From contig CAWJZU010000014.1 of the NCBI GenBank assembly GCA_963847345.1, positions 62,001-126,000 on the forward strand: a stretch of DNA of 64,000 nt, in the 5' to 3' direction. This document shows, piece by piece, positions 1 through 8,717 of the stretch. This stretch comes from DATARH01 sp963847345 (GTDB taxonomy: Bacteria > Pseudomonadota > Alphaproteobacteria > ATCC43930 > CGMCC-115725). The notes below the pieces were generated by a model. It ran no database searches, had not been told where the DNA came from, and saw nothing but the letters and a program-made list of their open reading frames with translations. A program made the position numbers and the translations under genes. Position 1 is the first letter of the stretch. The number at the start of each line of letters is the position of its first letter.

Positions 1-754
1 GCCCCGCCTCGACAACGAACACGATGTGGCTGGCAAGGGGCGCGAACCCCGCGGGATCCGTGCTGGCGAGACATGGAGTGGTATCCATGACAATGACGTG
101 CTCGGGATAGCGGCGCGCAATTTCCTTAAAAACGAGGCTTGGACCTTTTCCGTGCAGCAGCTCCGGCACATGCGGTCCGGGAGGGCCAGGCGGAAGGACC
201 ACCAGATTCGGCAGATCCGTCTGCACCAACACCTCGTCAAGACGGCGTTCTCTGATCAGCAGGTCCGTGAAGCCGGGTTGCGACGGAATCTGCAGCAGCT
301 TTGCAACGCCGCCGTGCAACGCATCGGCATCGAGCAGAATCGTCGTAAGATTCTCCTCGGCGGCAAAGGCCAGCGCCAGATTGATTGAGCAGAACGTCTT
401 TCCTTCACGCGGGCGCGAACTCGTCACCATGACGATCCGCGGAGGGCGGTTCGCCGCCCGGGCATAATCCGGCGACTGCCACGGCGCCATGATATTGCGC
501 TTGACAATTCGAAACTCCTCGACAACCCGGGCTGTCGCCGTCCACGGCATCATGATGCCGGTCCGAGCGAGATGGTTCCGGTCGAGCACGACGCTCTGCC
601 GCAGCGGCGCGACCGGTGCGCCGGGGGACAACCGTGCTTCGCTCGCAACCGGTCTAGCGTCGCCCGGCGGCGATACTGGAGCGGCCGGGTGCTCCTGGCC
701 GCCCTCGCGCAGCAAGGCGGCAGCACGCTCGATCAGTCCAATTCGGCTCTCCAT
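1..754 (-). CDS. Tyrosine autokinase of exopolysaccharide locus (CpsD/CapB family), 3' part outside window
   Basis: Cytoplasmic BY-kinase-type ATPase that normally pairs with the chain-length protein encoded just upstream and controls polysaccharide polymerisation by cycling autophosphorylation. About 251 residues are visible; the gene runs off the left edge, so the tyrosine cluster is not seen. The N-terminus (MESRIGLIERAAALLREGG) and Pro-rich linker precede a P-loop (SSRPREGKTF, about residues 112-121), a second Walker motif (ILLDAD, about 139-144) and VIVMDTTP near residue 224. The ATG overlaps the stop of the upstream gene by one base (TGATG), so the two are translationally coupled. The layout resembles the autokinase of XrtA/PEP-CTERM systems, which is a family-level inference. 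Its role as an ATPase of this family is secure; the subfamily is less so. Confidence 0.85.
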   Translation of the reverse strand, partial: MESRIGLIERAAALLREGGQEHPAAPVSPPGDARPVASEARLSPGAPVAPLRQSVVLDRNHLARTGIMMPWTATARVVEEFRIVKRNIMAPWQSPDYARAANRPPRIVMVTSSRPREGKTFCSINLALAFAAEENLTTILLDADALHGGVAKLLQIPSQPGFTDLLIRERRLDEVLVQTDLPNLVVLPPGPPGPHVPELLHGKGPSLVFKEIARRYPEHVIVMDTTPCLASTDPAGFAPLASHIVFVVEAG

Positions 755-2340
755 CAGATGATGCTCAATCGGTACATGTGGGCGCTAATTGCCAGCAACA
801 GGCCATAGACGCACAGCAACCCGACAATGCTGGCGCATATCGCGGCAAGCTGAAACCGCTCCCGTCGCTGGCCGTCGGGAAAGACGAGATGCGACACGCT
901 TCCGAGCACCGGAACCCCCAGCGCACGCAACCCGGTCAGGGTCGTGTAGGAGCGGTCGAACTGAAACAGCAGGAATGGCAATGCGACCGCCGCACCGATC
1001 GCCACCACGAGCACGCCCGACAGCAGGAGAGGCTGATTGGGCGCCGACGGGACAACCGGCACCTGCGGCGGATCGATAACCCGAAACTGGATCTTGTCCG
1101 CCGTCGTGTCGGCCGCTTCGCCGAGGCGCGCCTGCTCGCGGCGCGCCAGAAGTTCGTCGAAATTCTTCTTTTTGACGGCGTAGTCGCGGTCGAGGTCTTG
1201 TGCCTGCGCCTGTATGCCCGGCATCGCGCGAGCCGCATCTTCGAGCACCTCTTGCTCCTTCTCGGCTTGCGTGAGCCGACGCTGGGCGGAGGCAAGCACC
1301 ATCTCAGCATCCACCAGACTGAGCTTGACCTTGTCGTAAACCGGGTTTGCGATTTCCGACTTACGTCCGCCGAACTCTGGGTCCGACGCGTTCGCCGGCT
1401 CCTTTTTCACCTGCTCTTGCAGCATCGCGATCTGCCGGCGCAGCGCGATAATGTCGGGGTGCGCAGAGGTGAAGAGGAGGCTCAAATCCTGCAGCCTGCC
1501 CTGCGCCTCGGCGAGCCGCGCCCGCGCTCCGACCGGTTTGCCGTTGCCGATGATGACCTGCGGCGCGTTGCTGTCGACGGTGAGGAACTTGGGAGTGGTA
1601 TCAAGCTCCGCCTTGACCGCGTCCCGTTTGGCGCGCGCATCCTCGACCTCGAGCTTCAATTTCGCCATATTGCCCCGGCCCCTCTCCAGATTGGAGGCGG
1701 CGCCATCGTTCCCCGGCAACAACTGCAGATACTTCTCGCGGAAATCGGCGCGGCGCTGTTCGGCGGCGCGCAACTGCGTCGCGTATGTCTCGATTTGCTG
1801 ATCAAGGAACCGCTTTGCGTTTTCCATGTCACGGCGATTGCGGCCGGTCGTCGTTTCCGCAAAGACGGTCAGCAACGCCTGCACGACATCCTTGGCGGTC
1901 GTCGGATTTGAATTCTCGTAGGTGATCTTCACCAGATTCGGGCCTTGCGAGGTCAGCGTGACGGCCTTCGCCAGGTCCAGAAGCATCTGCTCCCGGTCCA
2001 GGTCGCTGAGTTTGCCGCGGGGCGAGAGATCAAGGTTGCTCAAATGAACGACCTGCTCAAGATTGGGCCGACTCAGCAACGTGCGCTGCAGGTAGTCGAC
2101 CTGACGCTGCGGATCAGCATCTGTCGCCAATCCTTTCAGCAATGGGGTTAGATACTGATCAGCGCTGATATAGACGCGCGTCGACGACTCGAATTTCGGC
2201 GGGATCAGACTCACGACCGGCCAGCCGATCACGCAAACCAGCCAGGCCACCCCGACTGAAAGCCATTTGTAGCGCCAGAGTTGGCGCGCATATACCAGCG
2301 CGTGCTGGTATAGGACACCCTTCAACAACCCACCATTCAT
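754..2340 (-). CDS. Polysaccharide chain-length determinant / GumC-Wzz family inner-membrane protein
   Basis: Inner-membrane polysaccharide co-polymerase of 528 residues, expected to set polymer length together with the downstream autokinase. It has an N-terminal membrane segment at about residues 26-46, a Wzz domain with the segment PPKFESSTRVYISADQYLTP after it, a long periplasmic coiled coil (about 155-400, with many Q/E/R heptads), a membrane segment near 445-470 and another hydrophobic stretch near the C-terminus. I chose the ATG at 2340 (MNGGLLKGV), preceded by GGACGG; a GTG at 2376 would add 12 residues. The extra C-terminal segment and the neighbours match the XrtA-type chain-length family better than classical Wzz. 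It is in one operon with the export lipoprotein (65-base gap). Confidence 0.88.
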   Translation of the reverse strand: MNGGLLKGVLYQHALVYARQLWRYKWLSVGVAWLVCVIGWPVVSLIPPKFESSTRVYISADQYLTPLLKGLATDADPQRQVDYLQRTLLSRPNLEQVVHLSNLDLSPRGKLSDLDREQMLLDLAKAVTLTSQGPNLVKITYENSNPTTAKDVVQALLTVFAETTTGRNRRDMENAKRFLDQQIETYATQLRAAEQRRADFREKYLQLLPGNDGAASNLERGRGNMAKLKLEVEDARAKRDAVKAELDTTPKFLTVDSNAPQVIIGNGKPVGARARLAEAQGRLQDLSLLFTSAHPDIIALRRQIAMLQEQVKKEPANASDPEFGGRKSEIANPVYDKVKLSLVDAEMVLASAQRRLTQAEKEQEVLEDAARAMPGIQAQAQDLDRDYAVKKKNFDELLARREQARLGEAADTTADKIQFRVIDPPQVPVVPSAPNQPLLLSGVLVVAIGAAVALPFLLFQFDRSYTTLTGLRALGVPVLGSVSHLVFPDGQRRERFQLAAICASIVGLLCVYGLLLAISAHMYRLSII

Positions 2341-2405
2341 CTGCGACCGTCCTGCAATAAAGGCGCGCTCACCCACGGTCCCGCGCCCATCGTGTACAGC
2401 CGGGA

Positions 2406-3011
2406 TTAAAAATACGTTTGCGGTATAATTATGATGTCACCCGGCAGCAGAGCGACATTCGCGTCGATGTCGCCCTGCTTGATTAAGCTGTCAAGAAATA
2501 TCTGGTAGGATTCCTGCGCGCCGTTAACCGTGCGGACCAGCGTGGCGCGGTTGCCGGCGGCGTATCTCGTCAGGCCGCCGGTCTCGATCATCGCATCGAG
2601 AAGTGTCATATTCTCCCGGTACGGCAAGGCTCGCGGCACCGCCGCCTCGCCGACCACCCGCACCTGATAGGTAAACGGCCCGACAAAGCGGCTCGGGATC
2701 ACGGTCACGTTCGGATCCGTAACGTATTTAGCCAGCCGCTTCTCGATCTCGCGAGCCAGCGCCGCCGGTGTAATGCCGGTGGCGGCCACGTCTTGAACCA
2801 GCGGCATCGAGACCTGGCCATCCGGGCGCACCGGCACCGTGACGGACAGTTCCGGGTTGCGCCAGACGAAAATCCTCAGCACATCGCCAGGCCCGATCTG
2901 ATACGGTATGGATTGCGCTATCGCCGTTGTCGGCGCCGGCGGTAAGGTCTGACCGGACACACACGCTGTTAAAAGGCAGCCGAGCGCGACCGCGCCGACC
3001 CGTGCGCTCAT
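2406..3011 (-). CDS. Polysaccharide export outer-membrane lipoprotein (Wza/GumB-like)
   Basis: Outer-membrane lipoprotein of about 201 residues that forms the export channel for exopolysaccharide. From the ATG at 3011 it has a lipoprotein signal with lipobox LLTAC (Cys17), then a poly_export domain (YQIGPGDVLRIFVW, about residues 37-50) and an SLBB-like domain with the typical late motif LLPGDIIIIPQ. An upstream start at 3071 would put 20 extra residues in front of the signal peptide, which is unlikely. The protein is short compared with Wza (about 380) and fits the small export proteins of XrtA/PEP-CTERM loci. First gene of the three-gene minus-strand operon; the promoter region lies to its right. 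Confidence 0.87.
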   Translation of the reverse strand: MSARVGAVALGCLLTACVSGQTLPPAPTTAIAQSIPYQIGPGDVLRIFVWRNPELSVTVPVRPDGQVSMPLVQDVAATGITPAALAREIEKRLAKYVTDPNVTVIPSRFVGPFTYQVRVVGEAAVPRALPYRENMTLLDAMIETGGLTRYAAGNRATLVRTVNGAQESYQIFLDSLIKQGDIDANVALLPGDIIIIPQTYF

Positions 3012-3432
3012 GCCTGTCACGCCGACACCCTCTGCTGCCCCCCAATCACGCCCAGGCGCCCGCTTCACCACTCACGAGCCCCACTCGCAACTCATCCCTT
3101 CACGAGTGTGAGTATCAGCCATGTACACGAAAACGTGTGTCAAGAAAACACGGAAATGTTCCGTTAATCCGCTGGTGCAGGGCGAAAACGAGGGCCCGCG
3201 CGTGAGGCATGGCGGCAAGAACGCGAGGCTGAGAGCGCCTTTCAAGTCCGGGGCCTCGGCAACACAGCTGTTGCGGAGCGGCAACGGCCCTCTCGGAAAT
3301 CGCGCGTCGCGCGAATTAGGCGGTACCGCGGAACGTGAACCCCACCATCCCGTTGACCACCCGGAGCCGCAGGCCTGCCATCAAGCCGGCAGGCTCCGGT
3401 TCGCACCCCGGCGCCGCAGCTGGCCCCCGCCG
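3012..3432. other. Intergenic region, 421 bases, no gene seen
   Basis: Lies between the exopolysaccharide operon and the aldo/keto reductase gene, both on the minus strand. Open frames here have no recognisable domain and poor codon use. It holds the candidate promoter/palindrome at 3125-3143; I saw nothing else convincing. Confidence 0.6.
3125..3143 (-). promoter_or_regulatory. Candidate -35 element with adjoining palindrome upstream of the exopolysaccharide operon
   Basis: On the minus strand a TTGACA hexamer (3143-3138) is directly followed by ACACG-N4-CGTGT (3138-3125), a perfect 5-bp inverted repeat. It lies about 115-130 bases upstream of the export lipoprotein start. The arrangement suggests a promoter with an operator in its spacer, but no convincing -10 hexamer stands at the canonical spacing, so transcription from here is inferred only. 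Confidence 0.35.
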
Positions 3433-4410
3433 TCAGATCATCAGGCGTTCGAGATGGCCGGCCGGATAGCGCGCGCCGGCCGCGGCCCCGGGCGCGAAGA
3501 TGTGTTCCAGCGCATCCTCGGTATCGGCAGAGATTCGCAAACCGGCCGCCGCGGCATTCTGTTCGAGTCGCTCAATGTGGCTGGTGCCGGCGATCGGCAC
3601 AATGAAGGGCCGGCGGGACAGAACCCAGGCAATCGCGAGCTGCGCGGGCGTGCAATTTTCGCCGGCGGCGTGCGCCGTCAGCTCCTCCACCAGCGCCAGA
3701 TTGCGCTTGAGGTTGTCACCCTGAAAACGCGGCATGCGGCGGCGGGCATCGCCCTCGCGCAGCGCATCGACGCTCGTAACCGTGCCGGTCAGAAAACCGC
3801 GTCCCAACGGGCTGTACGCGACAAAGCCGATGCCGAGTGCCTCGCATAGCGGCAGGATCTCGATCTCGACGTCGCGGGTCCACAGCGAATACTCGATCTG
3901 CACCGCGCTCACCGGATGCACCGCGTGGGCCCGCCGAATCGTCGCCGCGCCGGCCTCCGAGATGCCGAGGTGGCGCACCTTGCCCTGGCGCACGAGTTCG
4001 GCCATCGCCCCGACCGTGTCCTCGATCGGCACCTCCGGATCGACGCGATGGATGTAGTAGAGGTCGATCACATCGGTCTGCAGCCGCTTCAGGCTCTTCT
4101 CGCAGGCCTCGCGGACGTATTCCGGGCGCCCGTCCGAAAAACGCGGCCCGCCCGACTGGCTCAAATTGCCGAATTTGCTGGCGATGACGTAATCGGCGCG
4201 GTGGCCGGCGACGGCACGCGCGATCAGCTCCTCGTTACGCCCGGCGCCGTAGGCGTCCGAGGTGTCGAGAAAGTCGACGCCGATCTCGCGCGCCCGGCGG
4301 ATCGTCGTGATCGCCAATTCGGGGTCGGGCTGGTCGTAGAACGGCGTCATCGTCGCGCAGCCGAGCCCGACCGCCGAAACCTCCAAACCTCCAAGCCTGC
4401 GCCGCTCCAT
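3433..4410 (-). CDS. Aldo/keto reductase
   Basis: NADPH-dependent oxidoreductase of 325 residues with a (beta/alpha)8 barrel, acting on aldehydes or ketones in the cytoplasm. The catalytic tetrad is visible: Asp49 and Tyr54 in FLDTSDAYG, Lys79 in VIASKFG and His121 in DLYYIHRVD. The N-terminal MERRRLGGLEVSAVGLG and the C-terminal cofactor-binding region are complete. The ATG at 4410 is preceded by GGAGGG at proper distance; the in-frame TTG at 4425 lies before that ribosome site and is rejected. It looks closest to the AKR13-type general reductases. The substrate cannot be told from sequence. The CoA-transferase gene lies 55 bases further upstream on the same strand. Confidence 0.9.
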   Translation of the reverse strand: MERRRLGGLEVSAVGLGCATMTPFYDQPDPELAITTIRRAREIGVDFLDTSDAYGAGRNEELIARAVAGHRADYVIASKFGNLSQSGGPRFSDGRPEYVREACEKSLKRLQTDVIDLYYIHRVDPEVPIEDTVGAMAELVRQGKVRHLGISEAGAATIRRAHAVHPVSAVQIEYSLWTRDVEIEILPLCEALGIGFVAYSPLGRGFLTGTVTSVDALREGDARRRMPRFQGDNLKRNLALVEELTAHAAGENCTPAQLAIAWVLSRRPFIVPIAGTSHIERLEQNAAAAGLRISADTEDALEHIFAPGAAAGARYPAGHLERLMI

Positions 4411-4465
4411 CCGCCCTCCGAACAAACGTGATTCACTCTCCGCCCGGGGGCGGAGAGCCGGTCTG

Positions 4466-5692
4466 TTACAAGCCGAGCCCGATTACCCCATCGCGCGCCA
4501 ATCCTTCGAGCGTCGCGCGGTCGATGCCGAACTGCCCAAGAATTTCTTCCGTATGTTCGCCGAGCGACGGCGCCGGCATGCGCAGCCGTCCCGGCGTCTC
4601 CGACAGGCGCGGGATGATGTTGTGCATCGCGATACGGCCGAGGTCGGGGTCGGGCATATCGACAACAATTTCTCGTTCCTGCACATGCGGGTCGGCGAGG
4701 AACTGGTCGATGTCGTAGACCGGCGCGGCCGTGACCTCGGCCGCGGCAAAGGCTTTCATGTTTTCCTCAAGCGTTCGCGCGGCGATGTAGGCGGCGATCG
4801 GCGCCTCGCATTCCTCGGCGTGCCTGACACGGTCGCTGTTCGTGCGAAAGCGCGGGTCCGCAATCATGTCCTCGCGTCCGATCGCGCGGAACAGCCGCTC
4901 CGACATCGCCTGGATCGAGGCCGAAATGCCGATATAGCGCCCGTCTTTCGTACAGAAAACGTTGCGTGGGCAGGTCGTCTCGGAACGGCTGCCGGTGCGC
5001 GGCCTTATTTCGCCGGTCAACCTGTAGATCGGCGCTTCGGTCGCGATGAATGAGAAGATCGGGTCCAAGAGGGGCAGGTCGATCACCTGCCCCCCGCCGC
5101 CCTCGACCTCGACCCGGCGCAGCGCCACCATTACCGCGAAGGCGCCATACAGCCCGGCGATCATGTCGGCGAGCGCGGTCGGCGGCAAGACCGGCTCCCG
5201 GTCGGCGAAGCCGGTGCGCGCCGCATATCCCGACATGCTCTCGACCAGCGTCCCAAAGCCGGGCCGGTCGCGATAGGGGCCGTCCTGACCCCAGCCCGAC
5301 ACGCGCACGATGACGAGCCGCTTGTTGCGCGCCTGCAGCACGTCCGGGCCGAGCCCCATTTTTTCGAGCATCCCGGGCCGGAAATTCTCGATCAGCACCT
5401 CGCTCGACGCGGCGAGGTCGAGCAGCAGTTCGCGCCCTCTCGGTTGACGCAAACTCAGCGCGACGCTCTTCTTGTTGCGCGCGTAGAGCTTCCAGTGGAC
5501 GCTGACGCCGCGGCTTTGCCAGTCGCGCAGCGGATCGCCTTTCGCGGGATCCTCGATCTTGATGACCTCCGCTCCGAAATCGGCGAGCTGAGAGGAAACC
5601 GCATTGCCGGCGACGAGCCGCGACAGATCGACAACCCGGATGCCGTCGAGGGGGCAGGCGGCGAGATCGAACGACTTCTCGTGCAGGCTCAT
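4466..5692 (-). CDS. Class III acyl-CoA transferase (CaiB/BaiF family)
   Basis: Transfers CoA between carboxylic acids through an aspartyl-CoA intermediate. At 408 residues it has normal family length. The family signature GWGQDGPYRDRPGFG sits at about 133-147, and the likely nucleophile is Asp176 in ALADMIAGLYGA. The N-terminus GIRVVDLSRLVAGN is typical, as is the ENFRPG motif at 102-107. It starts at an ATG at 5692. Its neighbours (aldo/keto reductase downstream, adenylate cyclase divergent) give no pathway, so substrates remain unknown. Family assignment is firm. Confidence 0.9.
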   Translation of the reverse strand: MSLHEKSFDLAACPLDGIRVVDLSRLVAGNAVSSQLADFGAEVIKIEDPAKGDPLRDWQSRGVSVHWKLYARNKKSVALSLRQPRGRELLLDLAASSEVLIENFRPGMLEKMGLGPDVLQARNKRLVIVRVSGWGQDGPYRDRPGFGTLVESMSGYAARTGFADREPVLPPTALADMIAGLYGAFAVMVALRRVEVEGGGGQVIDLPLLDPIFSFIATEAPIYRLTGEIRPRTGSRSETTCPRNVFCTKDGRYIGISASIQAMSERLFRAIGREDMIADPRFRTNSDRVRHAEECEAPIAAYIAARTLEENMKAFAAAEVTAAPVYDIDQFLADPHVQEREIVVDMPDPDLGRIAMHNIIPRLSETPGRLRMPAPSLGEHTEEILGQFGIDRATLEGLARDGVIGLGL

Positions 5693-5949
5693 CGGCGGCG
5701 CTCATCTAAAGCTGCAACGGCACCTTAGACGCGCTGTTTCAAATAAGAAACCGTGCGGGCTCCCGGCACTTTTCAGCCTACGGTCGGCTAGTTCAAGATA
5801 CGGATTGCTGGAGCCGAACAGAAGACGGAGAATAATCCCCTGCGTCCGTACTCTTTTAGGAGCCGAGCGGCTATGCTTGTCGTGCCTCGGTGGGGGCTGC
5901 GTTTCCCGGCATTCCGGTCTCCGGAGCTTCTATCGAGACCGGCGCCGGG

Positions 5950-8061
5950 ATGAAATTGCCCCTTTTCGGCATGGTGCGGCTCAGGCCGAGCATCCTCACG
6001 ATGTTCGTGTTGCTGACGGTGCCGGTGTTCTCGACGATCGTCGCCGCGAATTACCTCACGAGCCAATCGATCGCGAGAGAGAGCGCCGCGAAACTGGTCG
6101 AACGGTTTCGCATCGACGCGATCGAGAGCATCGAAGATGCGATCCATCCGGTCGATTCGATGGTCCACAACGCGGCCGTTCTCGGCGCCGAGCAACCGGA
6201 ATTCTATTCCCAGGATACCTCGTCCAGCTACCTGCTGAGCATGCTGCGCCACAGCCATACGATCATCGCCACGTATGTCGGTTTGGCGGACGGTTCGTTC
6301 CGGCAGGCGCGGCGGCTTGGCGGCGACCTCAAGGTCGACGGCAACCCGCCGCCGGAAGGCGCCAAATTCGCCTATCGCTGGATCCATCCGTCGGGTGGAT
6401 CCGCGCCGACACTCGATCGCTACACGTTTCTCGATAACACAGGGATGGTACTCGGCACTGCGGCGGAGCCCACGCGCTACGATCCGCGGCAGCGGTACTG
6501 GTACGAGCAGGCGGTAAGTATACGTGACCTCACCATCTCCGATCCGGAGCCGTTCGCGGTATCGAACCTGATCGGGATTACTGTCGCCGCGCCGTTCTAT
6601 TCGGGGGGTGCAATCGCGGGAGTCACCGCGGCCGATATTTCGCTCGACGGGCTTTCCAAATATCTCTCCACCCACAAGATCAGCCCGGGCACACTCAGCT
6701 ATCTTCTAGACAGAAGCGGTGGGGTCATTGCCAACTCCGAGCGCGCCCGGACCTACGACAACGACGCCGGCCGGGTTGAGCTGCAGCACATCACCTCGTT
6801 GGACAATGACCTTCCCGCCATCGCCTTCTCTCGGGCGCGCCACAGCGAAGGCTTGTCCTCGTTCTCCTATGACGGCCGGGAGTACATCGCCAGCCTGACC
6901 GGGTTCCCACCGGAATTCAGCAAGGCATGGCACCTTTTCACCATAACGCCGCTGCGCGACTTTAGCGGCCCGTTGACCGTGAACAACCAACGCCTGCTGG
7001 CATTCGGCGTCGTTGCGATCGCACTGGAGATCCTGATCATTTACTTTCTTTCGGCTGTCATCGCGCGCCCGCTCGAAAAACTCGCGCTGAAAGTCACCAG
7101 GATTCAGGATTTTCGACGTGACGAGATGCCGCCCGTGGTATCGCGGGTCCAGGAAGTGGCGGTGCTGTCGCACGCAATCGAAACCCTCGATACGACGATA
7201 AAGTCGTTCGCGGCTTTCGTGCCGGTCGGTCTCGTCAAACAGCTCATCAACTCGGACCAGACGCTGACACTTGGCGGGCACAGCCGCTTCCTGACAATTT
7301 TCTTTTCCGACCTCGAAGCGTTCTCGACGCTGTCGGAGGAAGTTCCGTCGCACGAACTGATGACCCGGCTGTCGGCCTACCTGCAGCTCGTAACCAACTC
7401 GGTCAACGAAGAATTGGGCACAATCGACAAGTTCATCGGCGACGGCGTCATGGCGTTCTGGGGAGCGCCGGCGCTGCTCGACGACCATGCCTGGCGCGCC
7501 TGCGTCGCCGCGTTGCGGATCGACCGCGGCATGAAGGCCCTCAACGCGCACTGGGCGGCCGACGGGTTGAAGCCGCTTAACCTGCGTATCGGTATGCACA
7601 GCAACTCGGTCATCGTCGGCAATATCGGTTCGACCGAGCGCATGGGCTATACGGTAATCGGCGACGGCGTCAATGTCGCGGCCCGGCTCGAGGTGATAAA
7701 CAAGGAATACGGCACCCGCCTCTGCATCAGCCACAGCGTCTATCGGGAAGCCGGGGAACGGCTCTGCGTGCGGCCGATCGACGAGGTCGCGGTAAAGGGC
7801 CGCCGCACCAAGATCGCGATCTATGAGTTGCTCGGCGCGTTCGGAGCGGGACCGCAACTGGAGCCCGAACCCGACGCGATACGCCTGTCGAAGCTGAGCT
7901 GCCTCGCCTACGAGGCACGGGTCCGCGAGGATTATGCGCTGGCGCTGCGGCGCTACAACGAAATCCTCGTCGAATTCCCCGATGATCCGGTCGCGCGTGA
8001 GCTTGTGCGCAGGCTGGAGGCGGTCGGCGCGGTGCCGAGGATTCAGCAACACGCCCGCTGA
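5950..8061 (+). CDS. Membrane adenylate/guanylate cyclase with periplasmic Cache sensor and HAMP
   Basis: Predicted class III nucleotide cyclase of 703 residues. Membrane segment 1 (about 14-36) is followed by a periplasmic dCache-type sensor (about 40-340, with YWYEQA and the downstream SDPEPF-type segment usual in Cache domains), membrane segment 2 (about 347-371), a HAMP linker and a cyclase domain (about 440-620). Metal-binding Asp is in FFSDLEAF, the second Asp and the adenine-selecting Lys are in TIDKFIGDGVMAF, and YTVIGDGVNVAARLE supplies the Thr of class IIIb enzymes plus the transition-state Asn and Arg. All catalytic residues are present, so cAMP production is expected. A GTG at 5890 would extend the protein by 20 residues; the ATG at 5950 starts directly before a positive, then hydrophobic stretch. 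Confidence 0.88.
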   Translation: MKLPLFGMVRLRPSILTMFVLLTVPVFSTIVAANYLTSQSIARESAAKLVERFRIDAIESIEDAIHPVDSMVHNAAVLGAEQPEFYSQDTSSSYLLSMLRHSHTIIATYVGLADGSFRQARRLGGDLKVDGNPPPEGAKFAYRWIHPSGGSAPTLDRYTFLDNTGMVLGTAAEPTRYDPRQRYWYEQAVSIRDLTISDPEPFAVSNLIGITVAAPFYSGGAIAGVTAADISLDGLSKYLSTHKISPGTLSYLLDRSGGVIANSERARTYDNDAGRVELQHITSLDNDLPAIAFSRARHSEGLSSFSYDGREYIASLTGFPPEFSKAWHLFTITPLRDFSGPLTVNNQRLLAFGVVAIALEILIIYFLSAVIARPLEKLALKVTRIQDFRRDEMPPVVSRVQEVAVLSHAIETLDTTIKSFAAFVPVGLVKQLINSDQTLTLGGHSRFLTIFFSDLEAFSTLSEEVPSHELMTRLSAYLQLVTNSVNEELGTIDKFIGDGVMAFWGAPALLDDHAWRACVAALRIDRGMKALNAHWAADGLKPLNLRIGMHSNSVIVGNIGSTERMGYTVIGDGVNVAARLEVINKEYGTRLCISHSVYREAGERLCVRPIDEVAVKGRRTKIAIYELLGAFGAGPQLEPEPDAIRLSKLSCLAYEARVREDYALALRRYNEILVEFPDDPVARELVRRLEAVGAVPRIQQHAR

Positions 8062-8717
8062 TCCCGGCAGACCCAGGCGCGCAACCCGGCGGCATCGCCC
8101 GTTTGCGCGGCAGGGAAAAGTGCTGCGTCGGGCTCGAATTTGCGGGGCGCGAGCCGCCGCTCCCGGTCCGTCGCGGGCGGCGGTTTGCTGCTTTTGCTGT
8201 TTTCTGCAGCGAATCAACAGCAAACGCCCGCGCAATCCCTTGCTCCGCGACGGTTTCGCGGCGGCGGAGAGGGAATTCTGCAGCAAAAGAACAGCAAATA
8301 CCGGCCCGCCATCGCTCCGACCCACCGCACCGGGCTATTTGATACTCCCGCAATGTGGCGGATCTCGGGTCGTTGCCGGGCGGATGGCCGCTCGGCCGAG
8401 GTCTTCCTCATGGCCACATTGCCATTACGGAGAGAGGCCGGTGGCGAGCCTCTCCGTAGAGCTATTGGTCAAAACCTGGCGCTTGGGTACCCGTCGGCTA
8501 CGGCTGGAGTTGCCCCAGAGCGGACGTGAGAGGGCCTCAGGAAGGAGAGCAGAAGTGATCCCGAACTCATGTTTACGTGGCTGGATGCCGTTGATTTTGC
8601 CCCGTCGTCAGTGCATGCTGCTGAGCAGCATCGCCCCGTAGAAAGCGAAGGATGCTGCCATTCGGATCGAATGCGTCCGAGTGACCAAGGGAGATAAGCA
8701 CATAGGAGAGCGGTTTC
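8062..8717. other. Intergenic region, 656 bases, with inverted repeats, no gene seen
   Basis: Between the cyclase and the Tat-exported protein. Open frames on both strands are Arg/Pro/Ser-rich and look like non-coding GC-rich translation. It contains a repeat around CAGCAAAC/GTTTGCTG (about 8180-8230) and a strong stem-loop at 8426-8458. The ribosome site GGAGAG of the next gene is at its right end. Confidence 0.55.
8426..8458. repeat. Stem-loop, perfect 9-bp arms
   Basis: TACGGAGAG (8426-8434) and CTCTCCGTA (8450-8458) can pair, with a 15-base loop that itself contains GGCC. No T-run follows, so a classical intrinsic terminator is not supported. Function unknown. Confidence 0.5.

Noticed and set aside
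8103..8641. Overlapping plus-strand frames between the cyclase and the MBL-fold gene
   Set aside because: Low-complexity Arg/Ala/Ser composition, no domain, and several mutually overlapping frames, as expected for non-coding GC-rich DNA.
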